DNA of 64,000 nucleotides, from positions 48,361 to 112,360 of the forward strand of contig NMRA01000641.1 of assembly GCA_002633005.1 (NCBI GenBank). Reading direction: 5' to 3'. Both the position numbers and the translations under genes were made by a program. Every line of letters starts with the position of its first letter. The stretch's first letter is position 1. Positions 1 to 11,045 of this stretch are shown here, piece after piece. Source of the stretch: Phoronis australis (taxonomy: Eukaryota > Phoronida > Phoronidae). Below the pieces are notes generated by a model. It searched no databases and was not told the origin of the DNA. It saw only the letters and a list, made by a program, of their open reading frames with translations.

Positions 1-13
1 GCGTAAAAATGGC

Positions 14-115
14 GGGAAAATTTTGCGACCTGGCATTTACGAATGCGAGCTGGATTTTGAAAATGCGACCTGGGATTTTGGCTAGGTCGCAAAATGCGAC
101 CTGGCGATTTTAATA
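14..115. repeat. Degenerate short tandem repeat
   Basis: Four imperfect copies of a 22-27-bp unit built around TGCGACCTGG followed by a T-rich stretch, with one inverted GGTCGCA within. It reads as a decayed minisatellite cut by the window edge. No coding signal is seen. Confidence 0.5.
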
Positions 116-423
116 GCGTCGAGCCCTGATGACCCACTGATACTGATAGTGAAAACTTCCGCACCCTTACACACACGAATCTCCCTATTGTTATATCACA
201 TTTACTCAGTAGCCTTCAAAGCCAGTTAATGTATTAGCAGAGTACTGCATTGTTTCTGTCTTTTAACAAAATACTATCAAACTCAAGAGGCTGTGTGGTC
301 CCTTTCTGCCGCCCTGAGTATGTACCATCCAAACCAGTCGACCAAAGAGCAAATTGCCCGCAGGCGAGTGATTAAGAGAGGCTTTTACATTACTATACTC
401 ACTACAAATTCACTACACTAATT

Positions 424-543
424 GGCACTAGTCGGATATTATGGACCCTGACTTAGAGAACCAGGCAATCACTAAATAACGGCTGTTATTTAGTGGATGA
501 AACTGGTTCTCTGAATCAGGGTCCATTATCACCGACTAGTGCC
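424..543. mobile_element. Foldback MITE, family 1, copy 1
   Basis: The outer ~40 bp form imperfect terminal inverted repeats, starting GGCACTAGTCGG and ending CCGACTAGTGCC, with matching GGACCCTGA/TCAGGGTCC and GAACCAG/CTGGTTC inside. A small inner hairpin (CTAAATAACGG / CTGTTATTTAG) fills the centre. It has no coding capacity. A related copy lies at 1446-1556, which supports mobility rather than chance. Confidence 0.6.
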
Positions 544-654
544 CACTAATTTAGTTTACTCAAGGACGGACAGAGTTTTTAATGACACGAATTCTGTGTA
601 AAGTTTAAAAATTTAATTTCACTACTTTTTTACCCACAAGGTGCAAAGTTGTTA

Positions 655-1345
655 GCCAGCCAGCTAGCTGTATGAAGACTGTCGTCAAAATACAGCTAGG
701 TCCCACTACGTGTATTTCTTCCGTAGACCCCGAAATTGCACACAGCCAAGGTAGTTCTGGTTGTCACCGCGCCGTGAAACTTGTATCAACATGTAAAGCT
801 AAAGACCGGACGGTGTGCATGCAAAATCTGGGAGCCAACCGACACTCACCTTGCCCGTTACAGCCGTTTAAGTGAAAAACAATGCAACAAACGTCATTTT
901 CTTGCGTAACTCTCCGCCTTTTCTAACAATGAAAAGTATTTTGTCGTTTTGAAAACAGTACGCTCGTGCCACGCGCACGCGCCATTTCCTTAATTTTTGC
1001 GACATCTCTCGGGAGATGATGATAGCTTGGCAGCAGCAAAATTTCTTCTGAAATTCGATTTTTCGCTATCAAAATTCTAAAACTTATAATGAAGTGAAAC
1101 CAGTTCTGATAATTTGTTGTGACGTGTACGCAACCTCATGAAAGAACAACAGTTGATTGAAGAATCGCCGAAAAAAGAAACTGGCCAATAAGTGACGTAA
1201 TATTTCATCGCGCCGAAAGCCGTCGCTAAAGATCGCTCTACAACTTTAGCAGCAGAATAACGGTAGAACGCCATTTTTGCCAACACCGTTAAATGATTTA
1301 GTTTACTCAAGGAAGACTGTAGTTTTTAATGGCACCAATTTTGTG
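655..1345 (+). repeat. Dispersed ~700-bp repeat, copy 1
   Basis: This block recurs in the same orientation at about 49105-49825 with clear but diverged similarity. Shared landmarks include GCTGTATGAAGACT, GTGCATGCAAAATCTGG, AACCGACACTCACCTTG, CGCACGCGCCATTTCCT and TTTGTTGTGAC. No conserved reading frame links the copies, so it is probably a non-autonomous element or old retroelement remnant. Class unknown. Confidence 0.6.
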
Positions 1346-1445
1346 TCAGATTTAATCTTACCACTTTTTTACCCACATCGGTACAGCTTTGTACCAAGGC
1401 TACAAAGTTGTCTATCTAATACTGCTTTGCCTGGGCAATGAGTAC

Positions 1446-1556
1446 GGCACTGATCGGATAGCGGTTCCTGATTTTGTGAACCAGTTTCATCCACAAAATA
1501 ACGGACAGTGATTGTCTGGTTCTCAAAATCAGGGACCGCTGTATCCGACCAGGGCC
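1446..1556. mobile_element. Foldback MITE, family 1, copy 2
   Basis: Same design as the element at 424-543: ends GGCACTGATCGG and CCGACCAGGGCC, inner GAACCAG/CTGGTTC arms and a short AACGGACAGTGATT centre. The copies differ at many sites, so the family is old. Confidence 0.55.
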
Positions 1557-2553
1557 AATGGCAATGTCAATGAACGACTAAACTTATCACTACTCACTGG
1601 TAATGACGTATTGCCAAGTAAAGAAGCAAGCTGATTGCGATTAAAATAACATTATTTTAAATCAACACATACCGGTGGAGTGTCTGTCCCACTGTATGAC
1701 TCTTCAGATTCGGATTCGGACATGTCTACACTTTTGAAGAGGGCAATCTAACACGTAAGGAACAAAAGCTTTGTGTCGGCAAAATCTGGCGCGGTTTCGG
1801 TCGGTTCGTGAGTAGCATACTCTCAAACCTCATGACGCTTAGACAATGATTTTTGGACAATTGAAGGCTAAATAGCTACTTTCTACAACTAATAACGTGC
1901 ATAAATAAGTCATGCGAATACTTTATGACTGTATTTGCTAAATACATTCTGTGCTTTGTAACATACACTAACTACATAACTCTTAGAGACTACATTTCTG
2001 AAAGAGGTCAGTCAATAGGTAGCGTGACCGAGTCGGCTCCAATGAGCTAGCTATATTTATCTCATTGGTCGGCTCACAAGAACTTTGAACGACATGTTGC
2101 CAGGACGAGTCTGCCCAAAAATAGTTTAAACAAAGAATGGTTAACGGTTTCAAATTGAGATTGAGCAACGAAAACAGCACTTAGTTTGGCCCACTGTAAT
2201 AGTGACCGGGGGTCATAGTGAACTCGTCACACCTTCCTTGGGTTGAGTTCAGATACCTCGCGGCGAGAAAAATATCGCATATCTGCTCTTTTTGAACCCG
2301 GCTACATAGCCAATGCAATGTCTCTCAAAATGTGCTTTCTTAGCCAGACACTAGGCATAGTGTTACTGAATTCTAAACAGAGACCGAATTCGCCTTTGCC
2401 TTATGGTGGGCTGCAGTTGCCCACTGCAAATCCGCCATTGAATAGGCAGAATGAAATGTCCTGATTGAAATAATATAACATAACAGCTAAAGAAAAGCTG
2501 AATAGGAACTCTAGCCATGATATCATGGTCCTATACCGCACTAGGGCTATAGC

Positions 2554-2646
2554 ATGGGCGGCGCACCATAGGGGGCTGGGAGGTTATANGGCACAGTGGT
2601 CGGCAGGAGGTGCACTCACCTCTTTTTCAGTGCTGCGCCGCCCACG
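2554..2646. mobile_element. GGGCGGCGC MITE, copy 1
   Basis: A ~93-bp element with termini ATGGGCGGCGCACCATAG and TGCTGCGCCGCCCAC. The same ends occur at 15.8, 49.9 and 61.1 kb. The 'n' at 2589 lies inside it. No coding capacity. Confidence 0.55.
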
Positions 2647-2740
2647 TAGATGGTAAGCGTTCACCCCGCCCTAGTGATTCCGCTGTGCAGCTAGTTGCGC
2701 CAAGGCTTCGGTTGCCCTTGCTAGCCTTGGTAGAAAGCTT

Positions 2741-2784
2741 ATGTATATACATATACATATACATACACATATATATACACATAT

Positions 2785-2841
<57 letters not shown>

Positions 2842-2843
2842 AT
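2741..2843. repeat. Compound (TA)n/(CA)n microsatellite
   Basis: About 100 bp of ATATAC, CACACA and TATATA runs. Reading frames through it are artefacts of the repeat. It abuts the duplicated block that starts at 2841. Confidence 0.95.
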
Positions 2844-2879
2844 ATCCCACGACTGAGACACCCTTACGAAAAATTCTAA

Positions 2880-3115
2880 TGGGATTTTCTATTGGATTCC
2901 TATAGGAAATCCTATAGAAATTCCTAAGTTTTGGTCCAATATCCTAGAGCGATTCTATAGAATTTCGTATAGGATTCCTATAGGAATCCAATTGGCCCAA
3001 TAGGCCTATCCTATCATGATAGGATTTCCTATCCAATAGGAATCAAATTGGATTTTGGCCCAATATCCTTAGTGGATATCAGATTATCCTATAGGAAACC
3101 CTCAGAAATTCTTGT
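2880..3115. repeat. Palindrome-rich CCTATAGG segment
   Basis: Variants of TTCCTATAGGAA, CCAATTGG and CCTATCATGATAGG recur roughly every 15-25 bp, so most of the segment can pair with itself in several registers. The same block is at 4628-4865. It is probably the structured body of a non-autonomous element. Confidence 0.6.
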
Positions 3116-3841
3116 GAGACGTTTAAGACTGAAATCTATTTGGATTTCTTAGCATGACATTTTCAATGCATACAAAATACAATAAAGCAACAGTGTTTTC
3201 AACAAAACAAATTCAGCTGGATCACAGGTAACCTCAAAGTTGTTGTACGCGGAATAAGGTCGAGTATTTATCCCATGCGCTTCGAATTCCTAAGTTTCTT
3301 ACATTTTTTCGGCAGATTTTTCAAATACTTCACCCAGACTGTTCACATGGCGGATCACATCCTATGTGTGTACTTGCGCGTTAGGTTGCAAGTTTTCTCT
3401 TGTAAAAGAAACAGTTTTAAAAGTAACGATTTATTTCTTCAAAAGAGGTAACAAAGATGAATACAACAGTTACTGTGCAGTGAACTTGTTACACTAAAGC
3501 AACAATATTTGATGTTTTAGTTTCCTAGGAATGGGCTCCTGAGTTGCAGACGATATAGTATTCAGCAATTGAAAATTGAGACATAAGTGTCTTATAATTA
3601 ACAGTTTTGTTCCAGATTATACGTTTAGGGCCTGGTTGCATGGCGACTGTTAGCTACTCTGCTGCAACTGTATTACTTTAAACTGTATTCGGAAATACGT
3701 CGAGTCGACATATGACCTACCTTTTGAACTTTCCATGTCAGAGGTCACTGTTGAAGTAGTGCGTTAGGTGANTCCGCCACTGTATTACATGGCCGTCTTT
3801 CCCTCGACAGATTCAACGCGTATGGGATAATAACCCATTTC

Positions 3842-3863
3842 GTTATCTCACTAGTGAGATAAC
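3842..3863. repeat. Perfect 22-bp palindrome
   Basis: GTTATCTCACT is followed directly by its exact complement. It sits about 20 bp from the tRNA-like segment and is conserved in the second copy (5589-5610). Confidence 0.8.
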
Positions 3864-3879
3864 ATTTTGGCGGGAAACC

Positions 3880-3952
3880 GAGGCCGGTTTCGAACCCGGG
3901 CCTCAAAGTTTCGAGTCGCCGACTTTACCACTTCATCACTCAGCTGCTGACG
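3880..3952 (-). repeat. tRNA-like (SINE-like) segment, copy 1
   Basis: On the minus strand CCGGGTTCGAAACCGG forms a T-arm-like hairpin matching a pol III B box. About 45 bases upstream, GAAGTGGTAAAGTC resembles a D-arm/A-box region. The acceptor and anticodon stems do not fold convincingly, so it is not called a working tRNA. A tRNA-derived SINE head is the best reading. Repeated at 5627-5698. Confidence 0.4.
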
Positions 3953-5588
3953 TCATCGAACGCACGCGCAACAATCGCATGTTCAGCAAAGGGCATTGTA
4001 CCGACATTTATACGCTATGAAAAATAAGACGCATAATTTCCATAAAAACGATATTTTAATTCAGTGAAATTTTTCTCTCGTGTTCTCTAACTTGTAAATC
4101 ACGTATCTCCAATTTCAATGCGGGTATCGTGTTGCCGGGATCCTTTGACTTCAGCATTATAGTCAGTTACTAGTGGTAACCTACTTTAGCAGACGATATT
4201 TTCCCGGTCGAAGCCTAACGTGATAAAATGTGTAGTAAGCTATAATAGTGGCTAAACCTTAATTTATAGATTCACTTTATTTCTATTTTGTTTAAATTTT
4301 GAATTGGTTTTGAGTAAAAGCATTATTTGACAAAAATAGCTCGGCTTTTCTTAAAATGTCACGACTTCCCGACCCGGGCCTCTGACATAGGAAGTAGTTA
4401 CGAAGTCGAGGAGAGTCGAGAAAGGTAGCCTTGCAATGTTTCTCGTTCAGTATGTGGTATAAATAGATTATGGATTTTGTAGAATTATCACCCTCGGGGC
4501 TAACGGCCCTCGCGATAATTCTCCAAAATCCACTCGGACTCTAGATAACGGATCATTACGACTNCACACACACACACACAAACATGAAATAATATCCCAC
4601 GACTGAGACACCCTTACGAAAAATTCTCAAATGGGATTTTCTATTGGATTCCTATAGGAAATCCTATAGAAATTCCTATATTTTGGTCCAATATCCTAGA
4701 GCGATTCTATAGAATTTCGTATCGAGGATTCCTATAGGAATCCAATTGGCCGAATATCCTATCATGATAGGATTTCCTATCCAATAGGAATCCAATTGGA
4801 TTTTGGCCCAATATCCTTAGTGGATATCGGATTATCCTATAGGAAACCCTCAGAAATTCTTGTGAGACGTTTAAGACTGAAATCTATTTGGATTTCCTAG
4901 CATGACATTTTAATGCATACAAAATACAATAAAGCAACAGTGTTTTCAACAAAACAAATTCAGCTGGATCACAGGTAACCTCAGAGTTGTTGTACGCGGA
5001 ATAAGGTCGAGTATTTATCCCATGTGCTTCGAATTCCTAAGTTTCTTACATTTTCCGGCAGATTTTTCAAATACTTCACCCAGACTGTTCACATGGCGGA
5101 TCACATCCTATGTGTGTACTTGCGCGTTAGGTTGCAAGTTTTTTCTTGTAAAAGATGAGTTTTAAAAGTAACGATTTATTTCTTCAAAAGAGGAAACAAA
5201 GATGAATACAACAGTTACTGTGCAGTGAACTTGTAACACTAAAGCAACAATATTTGATGTTTTAGTTTCCTATGAATCGGCTCCTGAGTTGCAGACGATA
5301 TAGTATTCAGCAATTGAAAATTGAGACATAAGTGTCTTATAATTAACAGTTTTGTTCCAGATTTTACGTTTAGGGCCTGGTTGCATGGCGACTGTTAGCT
5401 ACTCTGCTGCAACTGTATTACTTTAAACTATATTCGGAAACACGTCGAGTCGACATATGACCTACCTTTTGAACTTTCCATGTCAGAGGTCACTGTTGAA
5501 GTAGTGCGTTAGGTGAATTCGGAAAACTTTATTACATGGCCGTCTTTCCCTCGACAGATTCAACGCGTATGGGATAATAACCCATTTA

Positions 5589-5610
5589 GTTATCTCACTA
5601 GTGAGATAAC
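5589..5610. repeat. Perfect 22-bp palindrome, copy 2
   Basis: Identical to the palindrome at 3842-3863, in the second copy of the duplicated block. Confidence 0.8.
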
Positions 5611-5626
5611 ATTTTGGCGGGAAATC

Positions 5627-5698
5627 GAGGCCGGTTTCGAACCCGGGCCTCAAAGTTTCGAGTCGCCGACTTTACCACTTCATCACTCAGCTGCTGAC
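5627..5698 (-). repeat. tRNA-like (SINE-like) segment, copy 2
   Basis: Same B-box hairpin and A-box-like segment as 3880-3952, so the tRNA-like part is unchanged between the two copies. Confidence 0.4.
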
Positions 5699-6298
5699 GT
5701 CATCGAACGCACGCGCATTGTACCGACATTAATACGCTATGAAAAATAAGACGCATAATTTCCATAAAAACGATATTTTAATTCAGTGAAATTTTTCTCT
5801 CGTGTTCTCTAACTTGTAAGTCACCGATCTCCAATTTGAATGCGGGTATCGTGTCGCCGGGATCCTTTGACTTGAGCATTATAGTCAGTTACTAGTGGTA
5901 ACCTACTTTAGCAGACAATATTTTCCCGGGCGAAGCCTAGCGTAATAAAATGTGTAGTAAGCTATAATAGTTGCTAAACCTTAATTTATAGATTCACTTT
6001 ATTTCTATTTTGTTTAAATTTTGAATTGGTTTTAAGTAAAAGCATTATTTGACAAAAATAGCTCGGCTTTTCTTAAAATGTCACGACTTCCGACCCCGGG
6101 CCTCTGACATAGGAAGTAGTTAGAAAGTCGAGGAGAGTCGAGAAAGGTAGCCTTGCAATGTTTCTCGTTCAGTATGTGGTATAAATAGATTATGGATTTT
6201 GTAGAATTATCACCCTCGGGGCTAACGCCCCTCGCGATAATTCTCCAAAATCCACTCGGACTCTAGATAACGGATCATTACGACTTCGCCATGTAATA

Positions 6299-6347
<49 letters not shown>
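6299..6347. repeat. (GT)n microsatellite
   Basis: An uninterrupted GT run of about 49 bp immediately after the second duplicated block. Confidence 0.95.
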
Positions 6348-6348
<1 letters not shown>

Positions 6349-8010
6349 CATTGAAAACACGACTTTGATCTGTTTTTACTGGTTTAATTTCAGTTCTTTT
6401 CAACTCTCTAAATAGAGATCTTGTCTTTACATCACAATAGCGCAATAAGAATCCAAACAACATCAGTAGGTAACATAATTTAAAAAGCGATAGTTCGAGA
6501 CACATATCTCATGTTCAGGCTACTATTTACAACTAGTTCTCAGTGAAACGCACACCAGAAATGACAAATGCAATATAACACGTGAAGTTGGCATGCACAA
6601 CTATGTGCGCTAGTGATTAGACTCGAGTCTTTAGGGGCTCCTCACAGAGAGATGGCCCAATGATGGAATCAGTTGCCACTATTTTCTGTTTTTGTTAAAT
6701 TTTACAACTTTTTATGCTTAACGAAAGTTGAACCATCACTAAGTTGGAAGGTCACACTATGAATTAACTGCAAGTCTTTTTCAGTTTTAATGGCATTTAG
6801 CCTTTGATATTTTAATATAATGTTTTAAAACAAATGCCCTTTCAGACAGGATACTCTCTCGGAGGAGCGGTCCCTCTATAAATCCGGTACCGTAGGTCGG
6901 CGGCACGACGATTTTCGGGCGGGTTTTAGCAAATGTCCTTTGTCCCTGTTCGACTATAGTTTAATAATTGCAACAAGAGTTCCATCAATTTATCCTTCCA
7001 ATTAAACTAACCTCTTGTCAGAAACCTGCATCTATTTTATTTGTATGCAACCGTGAGAAACGTGAAAACACCTCTCACTACGTGCACTTGAGTGTGCAGC
7101 TTGTCAGTGAAGTGCGCCGGCCGACTTACGAAAGGAAACAAGTCTTACAGTTCTTATTGTGTCAAAATCTGTAACTGTTATTACTGAATACGATTTCAAA
7201 TCGTCTAACGGCGGTGGATCAACGTCTGCTCCAAGGTGCCGACGGATTTCTTCAGGCAACAACTCGCAGGCCTGTTCTCTGTCATTGCAATCAGTCGGAC
7301 GACGATGTTAGCCTTAACGTTTTTTGAAATTATAAGCTCCCGGGAGCGATTAAGAGGCAAGTAGTTGAGTACACGTTGAATTTCTGTACAATGTAGAAAT
7401 ACACCGCTTGGAGTTTGGTAAATATTGTAAAAGATTTCTCCATCATATTTCAGCAAAACAAATCTGCAGCTGAGGTCACGAACAACTCAATCGAGTCATC
7501 TTTTTGCTGAGTGACGATCTGACTCTCGACTTTCATTTTCAGTATTTTTAAGTGCACAGTTGACCTCGGAGTTGGGGACTATCCATGTAATCTCATAGCC
7601 GACCACGTGACTTACATGTATTTCAACAATGACCATATATATACTAATGTTGTCCGTCGGTTTTAAATCTTTATATCGTATTTATTTGGATGAAATATGT
7701 ATGTGTTCGTGTGTGCGTGCGTGCGTGCGTGCGTGCGTGTGTGTGTGTCAGTTTGTATTTCAGGAATTACCCACCCTTCAGTGCGACACAAAAACCAATT
7801 CAACTGAACCATTATCTCTTTCGCGTAAGTGTCAATTATTTTGATGAATACAATGCTTGCGCCCTGGAAAATAAGAGCAAATAGACAAATCTATCGTCAA
7901 CTGTCCATGAAATGGTATGAAGTGACTCGCAGCAATGACAAGTTAACAGCTCTGTCAGGTGTAAAGAGCACTGCACTGATAATTAAAAACGTAATGATGC
8001 CGAGATAAAA
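6348..8010. other. Unassigned AT-rich stretch
   Basis: Only short, unconvincing open frames on either strand. A (GTGC/GT)n microsatellite occupies about 7700-7748. No family was recognised. Confidence 0.6.
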
Positions 8011-8066
8011 TTTTCTACCGGTACACAGATAGAGTTTAAAAACTCTATCTGTGTACCGGTAGAAAA
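8011..8066. repeat. Perfect 27-bp inverted repeat with 2-base spacer
   Basis: The arm TTTTCTACCGGTACACAGAT plus seven more bases is followed, after two A residues, by its exact complement. A perfect hairpin this long is rare by chance and usually unstable in cloning, so it is either recent or functionally held. Confidence 0.9.
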
Positions 8067-10840
8067 ATAAGGAAATTCTAACTCATTTCACACCGGAACG
8101 CTTCAAATTTCTTAAACGAATATTTGAATTAACAATCGCATCAAGTATGGGTTTACGATGTTTGTGAGGTACTTTCACAACTATGACGTCACCCAATTTT
8201 CAAGATAAAATCTCAAAAACTCTGTTACAGTTTTCTAAATTATCGCTGCCTCGCTTTGGACTTATGCAACTTTATTTTTTTCTTAAAAATCGTTTATGTC
8301 CTATTTTTGGTACCTTCCGTTGTAGAGCAGTTTATCAAGCTTCATGTGAATCTGATCGGCCATTTATGAAGTATGCAAGACTGACAACCTGAAATAAGAA
8401 CCACAAGTAGTCCTGAAATGTCATATTCTTTAACATTAGTCATTGTCTGAAATGGGGTGTAAACTTTATTTAAACCGTCCAAGATTATCGAGACTACAAA
8501 AAACGAATTGTCTACTGTATAACATAAGTAAATTGTCAGTTTTTTTCACTATTAAACAGGTCTGGGGCGCTTAATTCCCCTGCATAATCAAAAAGTTAAG
8601 AAATTATTGCTCAAAACAGATATGATAAATATTACCAGAAATCAGAATTTCCAAAAATTCAGTTGTGTCGTGAAGGCGATTTCACGACTTTTATTCTTCT
8701 TCGTCAATTTGACGAAAATGTGAGTGAAATCAACACAGTAACTGTTATACGGAACACTAGAAAAATGCCCAAATTGGACTAAGTTGATAACATCATATCT
8801 GATCAGATTCACACAAAACGTTCAAATACTTTGCTAACTGTTAGGAATTGTATTTAAAATATTCCAATTCTACATAAGGGGCTATCAAATATCGGATAAT
8901 TTTTTGAAAAAAATAAAATGCTGCATAAAATGAGAACGAAATGATAATTTTAAAGTTCTTTGAACATTTATATCGAAGGAAATTTGGTCCTGTTATTGAT
9001 ACCGTTGTGTCACGTGACTTTTAACGAGACGACTTAGGCATGTAACTAAATAATATTTTAATTGCTCAAGATTGCACAAACTTTTAAAAAACGAAGGAAT
9101 TTATGATGCAAATTGTAAAGCAGAGTTGGCTTACATGTATCAAACCGAAAACAATGTTCTGACACCGTCTACTCAAAGTTTACACTTCCCGGTCATCTTC
9201 TCGGTGTAGGTCTGAACAGCCTCACTGCGTCCGCTGCCCGTCGACCATTTTGTCGCGGTCTTCGCAAGGTTAGCCGCTCTGTTGGTTACTCAGCATGCAA
9301 AACACATTTGAAACAGCGTCACAGCGTCAGTCAATTTTGTTTGGCCAACATGTACGTTGATGGGTAATAAATCACACGTAAACTAGGAAAAGGACGCATC
9401 GGCAGTGAGCAATTTAATATGAAGCTAATTTTGGTTGAATATAATCCACGCCCGTCTAACACAACTCTCCTTCTTCACCAATGTTTTTCAGAGCCGTGGT
9501 TTTACCGACGCAAATTGTACCCGAACAGGAGCCCTCTCTTATTTTTGCTCGTGCCACGCGAACGCATGGAATACCTGGAATCCGCTCCGGATTTGTTCGA
9601 GTCTGTGTTTGGATCTTAAAATCTCCAAAATCAGACTCGAACACAAGATTTCTGTCTTCTCAAAATCCTTTTCATTGTAGTTTAGACTGTTTGGTTAAGG
9701 TGTACGATAACCGCCTCCTTCTAGAGGCATACTGGAGGGCGTGTGGAAAACAACGTGTTAGGAGCAGTCACGCTGTTTTTGAACAGTCATCTTTTTCGGG
9801 AACACAGAAGTGTGTCTCCTGGCTTACACGGCTCTGCTTTCAAAATTTTATTTCTTCGGCATTAAAAATGTTGCCTTGACCGTCGAGGTTAACTGGATCT
9901 GACGCCTTAAAGGGAGAACGAGATGATGTTGTATCATCATGGCTACTGTAATCAGTTTCTCTAGTGAATTTATCTATCTTTCCAATTAGAGGCGGATTCG
10001 ATTCTAGTCCTTGGTCGTATGTACGTCAATGACGATTCTTAAAGGCATTAATTGACGTTTCTGTATGTGACTCTTTGCCACCTTGTCGCATACTTCATCA
10101 ACTTGCAATTAGCCGTCATTTTCGGTGGGTGCAACGACCCTAGGAGCTGCGTTTCAAACTGTAGCGAACATTATTCATCGCATATATTTGACGTGTGCTT
10201 GTACAACACTATTTGATGGTACATGTACATAGAATGACTTGATAACACTGGGAGACTCGTCCTCGATACTGTTTGATGTTTCTGGCATTTCAAGAGAGCT
10301 TCCAATCTGGGCACAGATTAGATGAACCTGCTTCTGCTTTGCCATTGTTACTTTTAAGGAAATTTTTCATAAAAGACGCAGTTGTTCTCGGAACCAAATT
10401 TGTGTTCGTCATGTTTGCCGATCATCGGTACTAAAATTGCGCGGTATGTTGAAACTGGTCGAAATATTTGAATTTTTGTTTGGAGTCTAGATGACACAAT
10501 TTTTGGTCTTCTGAATACCAAAGTTGGACTGTTTTCTACCATATTTTTAAAGTTAATCTATGTGTTCGGCTTGAATAATTATTTGTGAAACTACTTGGTC
10601 CACCCGGTGTTTTCTGTAGTTCAAGTATGAGAAATTCTCTTGAGATGGAAAAAAACATAGACATCTAAAAGTGATGTCTGTTGAGCAAATCTTGGGAGAC
10701 GCAGACGACTGTAACAGACAATCCCGTGCTCTACGATATATCTGAATCCTGTCTGGTTCGCACTTGTTCTGACCAGCTTCTGATTTTTCGACCTCGTACC
10801 TGACAGTTCGAGGTGCAGTCACTAGGCATGAACGACATAC
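8067..10840. other. Unassigned stretch
   Basis: AT-rich DNA without a recognisable gene. At 9419-9879 three overlapping plus-strand frames and one minus-strand frame stay open (longest 132 codons). None resembles a known domain and they compete with each other, so no CDS is called. Confidence 0.5.
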
Positions 10841-11045
10841 CAGTGGCGGATCTAGGACACAAAAAGGGGGGCCATAATGTTGCTTCGGGGAATTGGGTAA
10901 AGCGCGATTGTATGAGCACGGTCGGCCCGAAAGTTGCTGGGGCCGGGGACGTGGACCTTCTGTTCAGAAAATATTTTGGTGGACCAAAAAAGGGAACACA
11001 ATTCCACCGCGAACTGGGGTATGAGCCCCCCCTTCATCCGCTATA
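10841..11045. mobile_element. GGCGGAT-type MITE, copy 1
   Basis: Starts CAGTGGCGGATCTAGG and ends with a GGGGGG-complement stretch running into CATCCGCTATAG. It belongs with the elements at 41756-41912 and 58406-58705. The interior is G-rich on one side and C-rich on the other, typical of this family. Its right terminus is diverged. Confidence 0.5.

Larger units (their letters stand above)
2841..4563 (+). repeat. 1.7-kb direct duplication, copy 1
   Basis: The block from AATATCCCACGACTGAG to GGATCATTACGACT is repeated at 4591-6285 with only scattered substitutions and small indels. An 'n' at 4564 and a short CA run separate the copies. That arrangement suggests two allelic contig ends placed side by side rather than a true tandem duplication. 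Contents: a palindrome-rich segment, a tRNA-like segment and unassigned AT-rich DNA. No gene is recognised. Confidence 0.85.
4591..6285 (+). repeat. 1.7-kb direct duplication, copy 2
   Basis: Second copy of 2841-4563, ending at the same GGATCATTACGACT. It carries the same palindrome-rich, tRNA-like and AT-rich parts. Small indels, such as an extra CAA near its start and a missing stretch around 5716, distinguish it from copy 1. No gene is recognised. Confidence 0.85.

Noticed and set aside
2610-2879. Open frames through the CA/TA microsatellite.
   Set aside because: The IYIYIH and VCVCVC runs are direct translations of the repeat. Similar cases at 6278-6505 and 7629-7884 were rejected for the same reason.
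9419-9879. Cluster of overlapping open frames up to 132 codons.
   Set aside because: Frames on both strands compete, none resembles a known protein, and codon use looks random.
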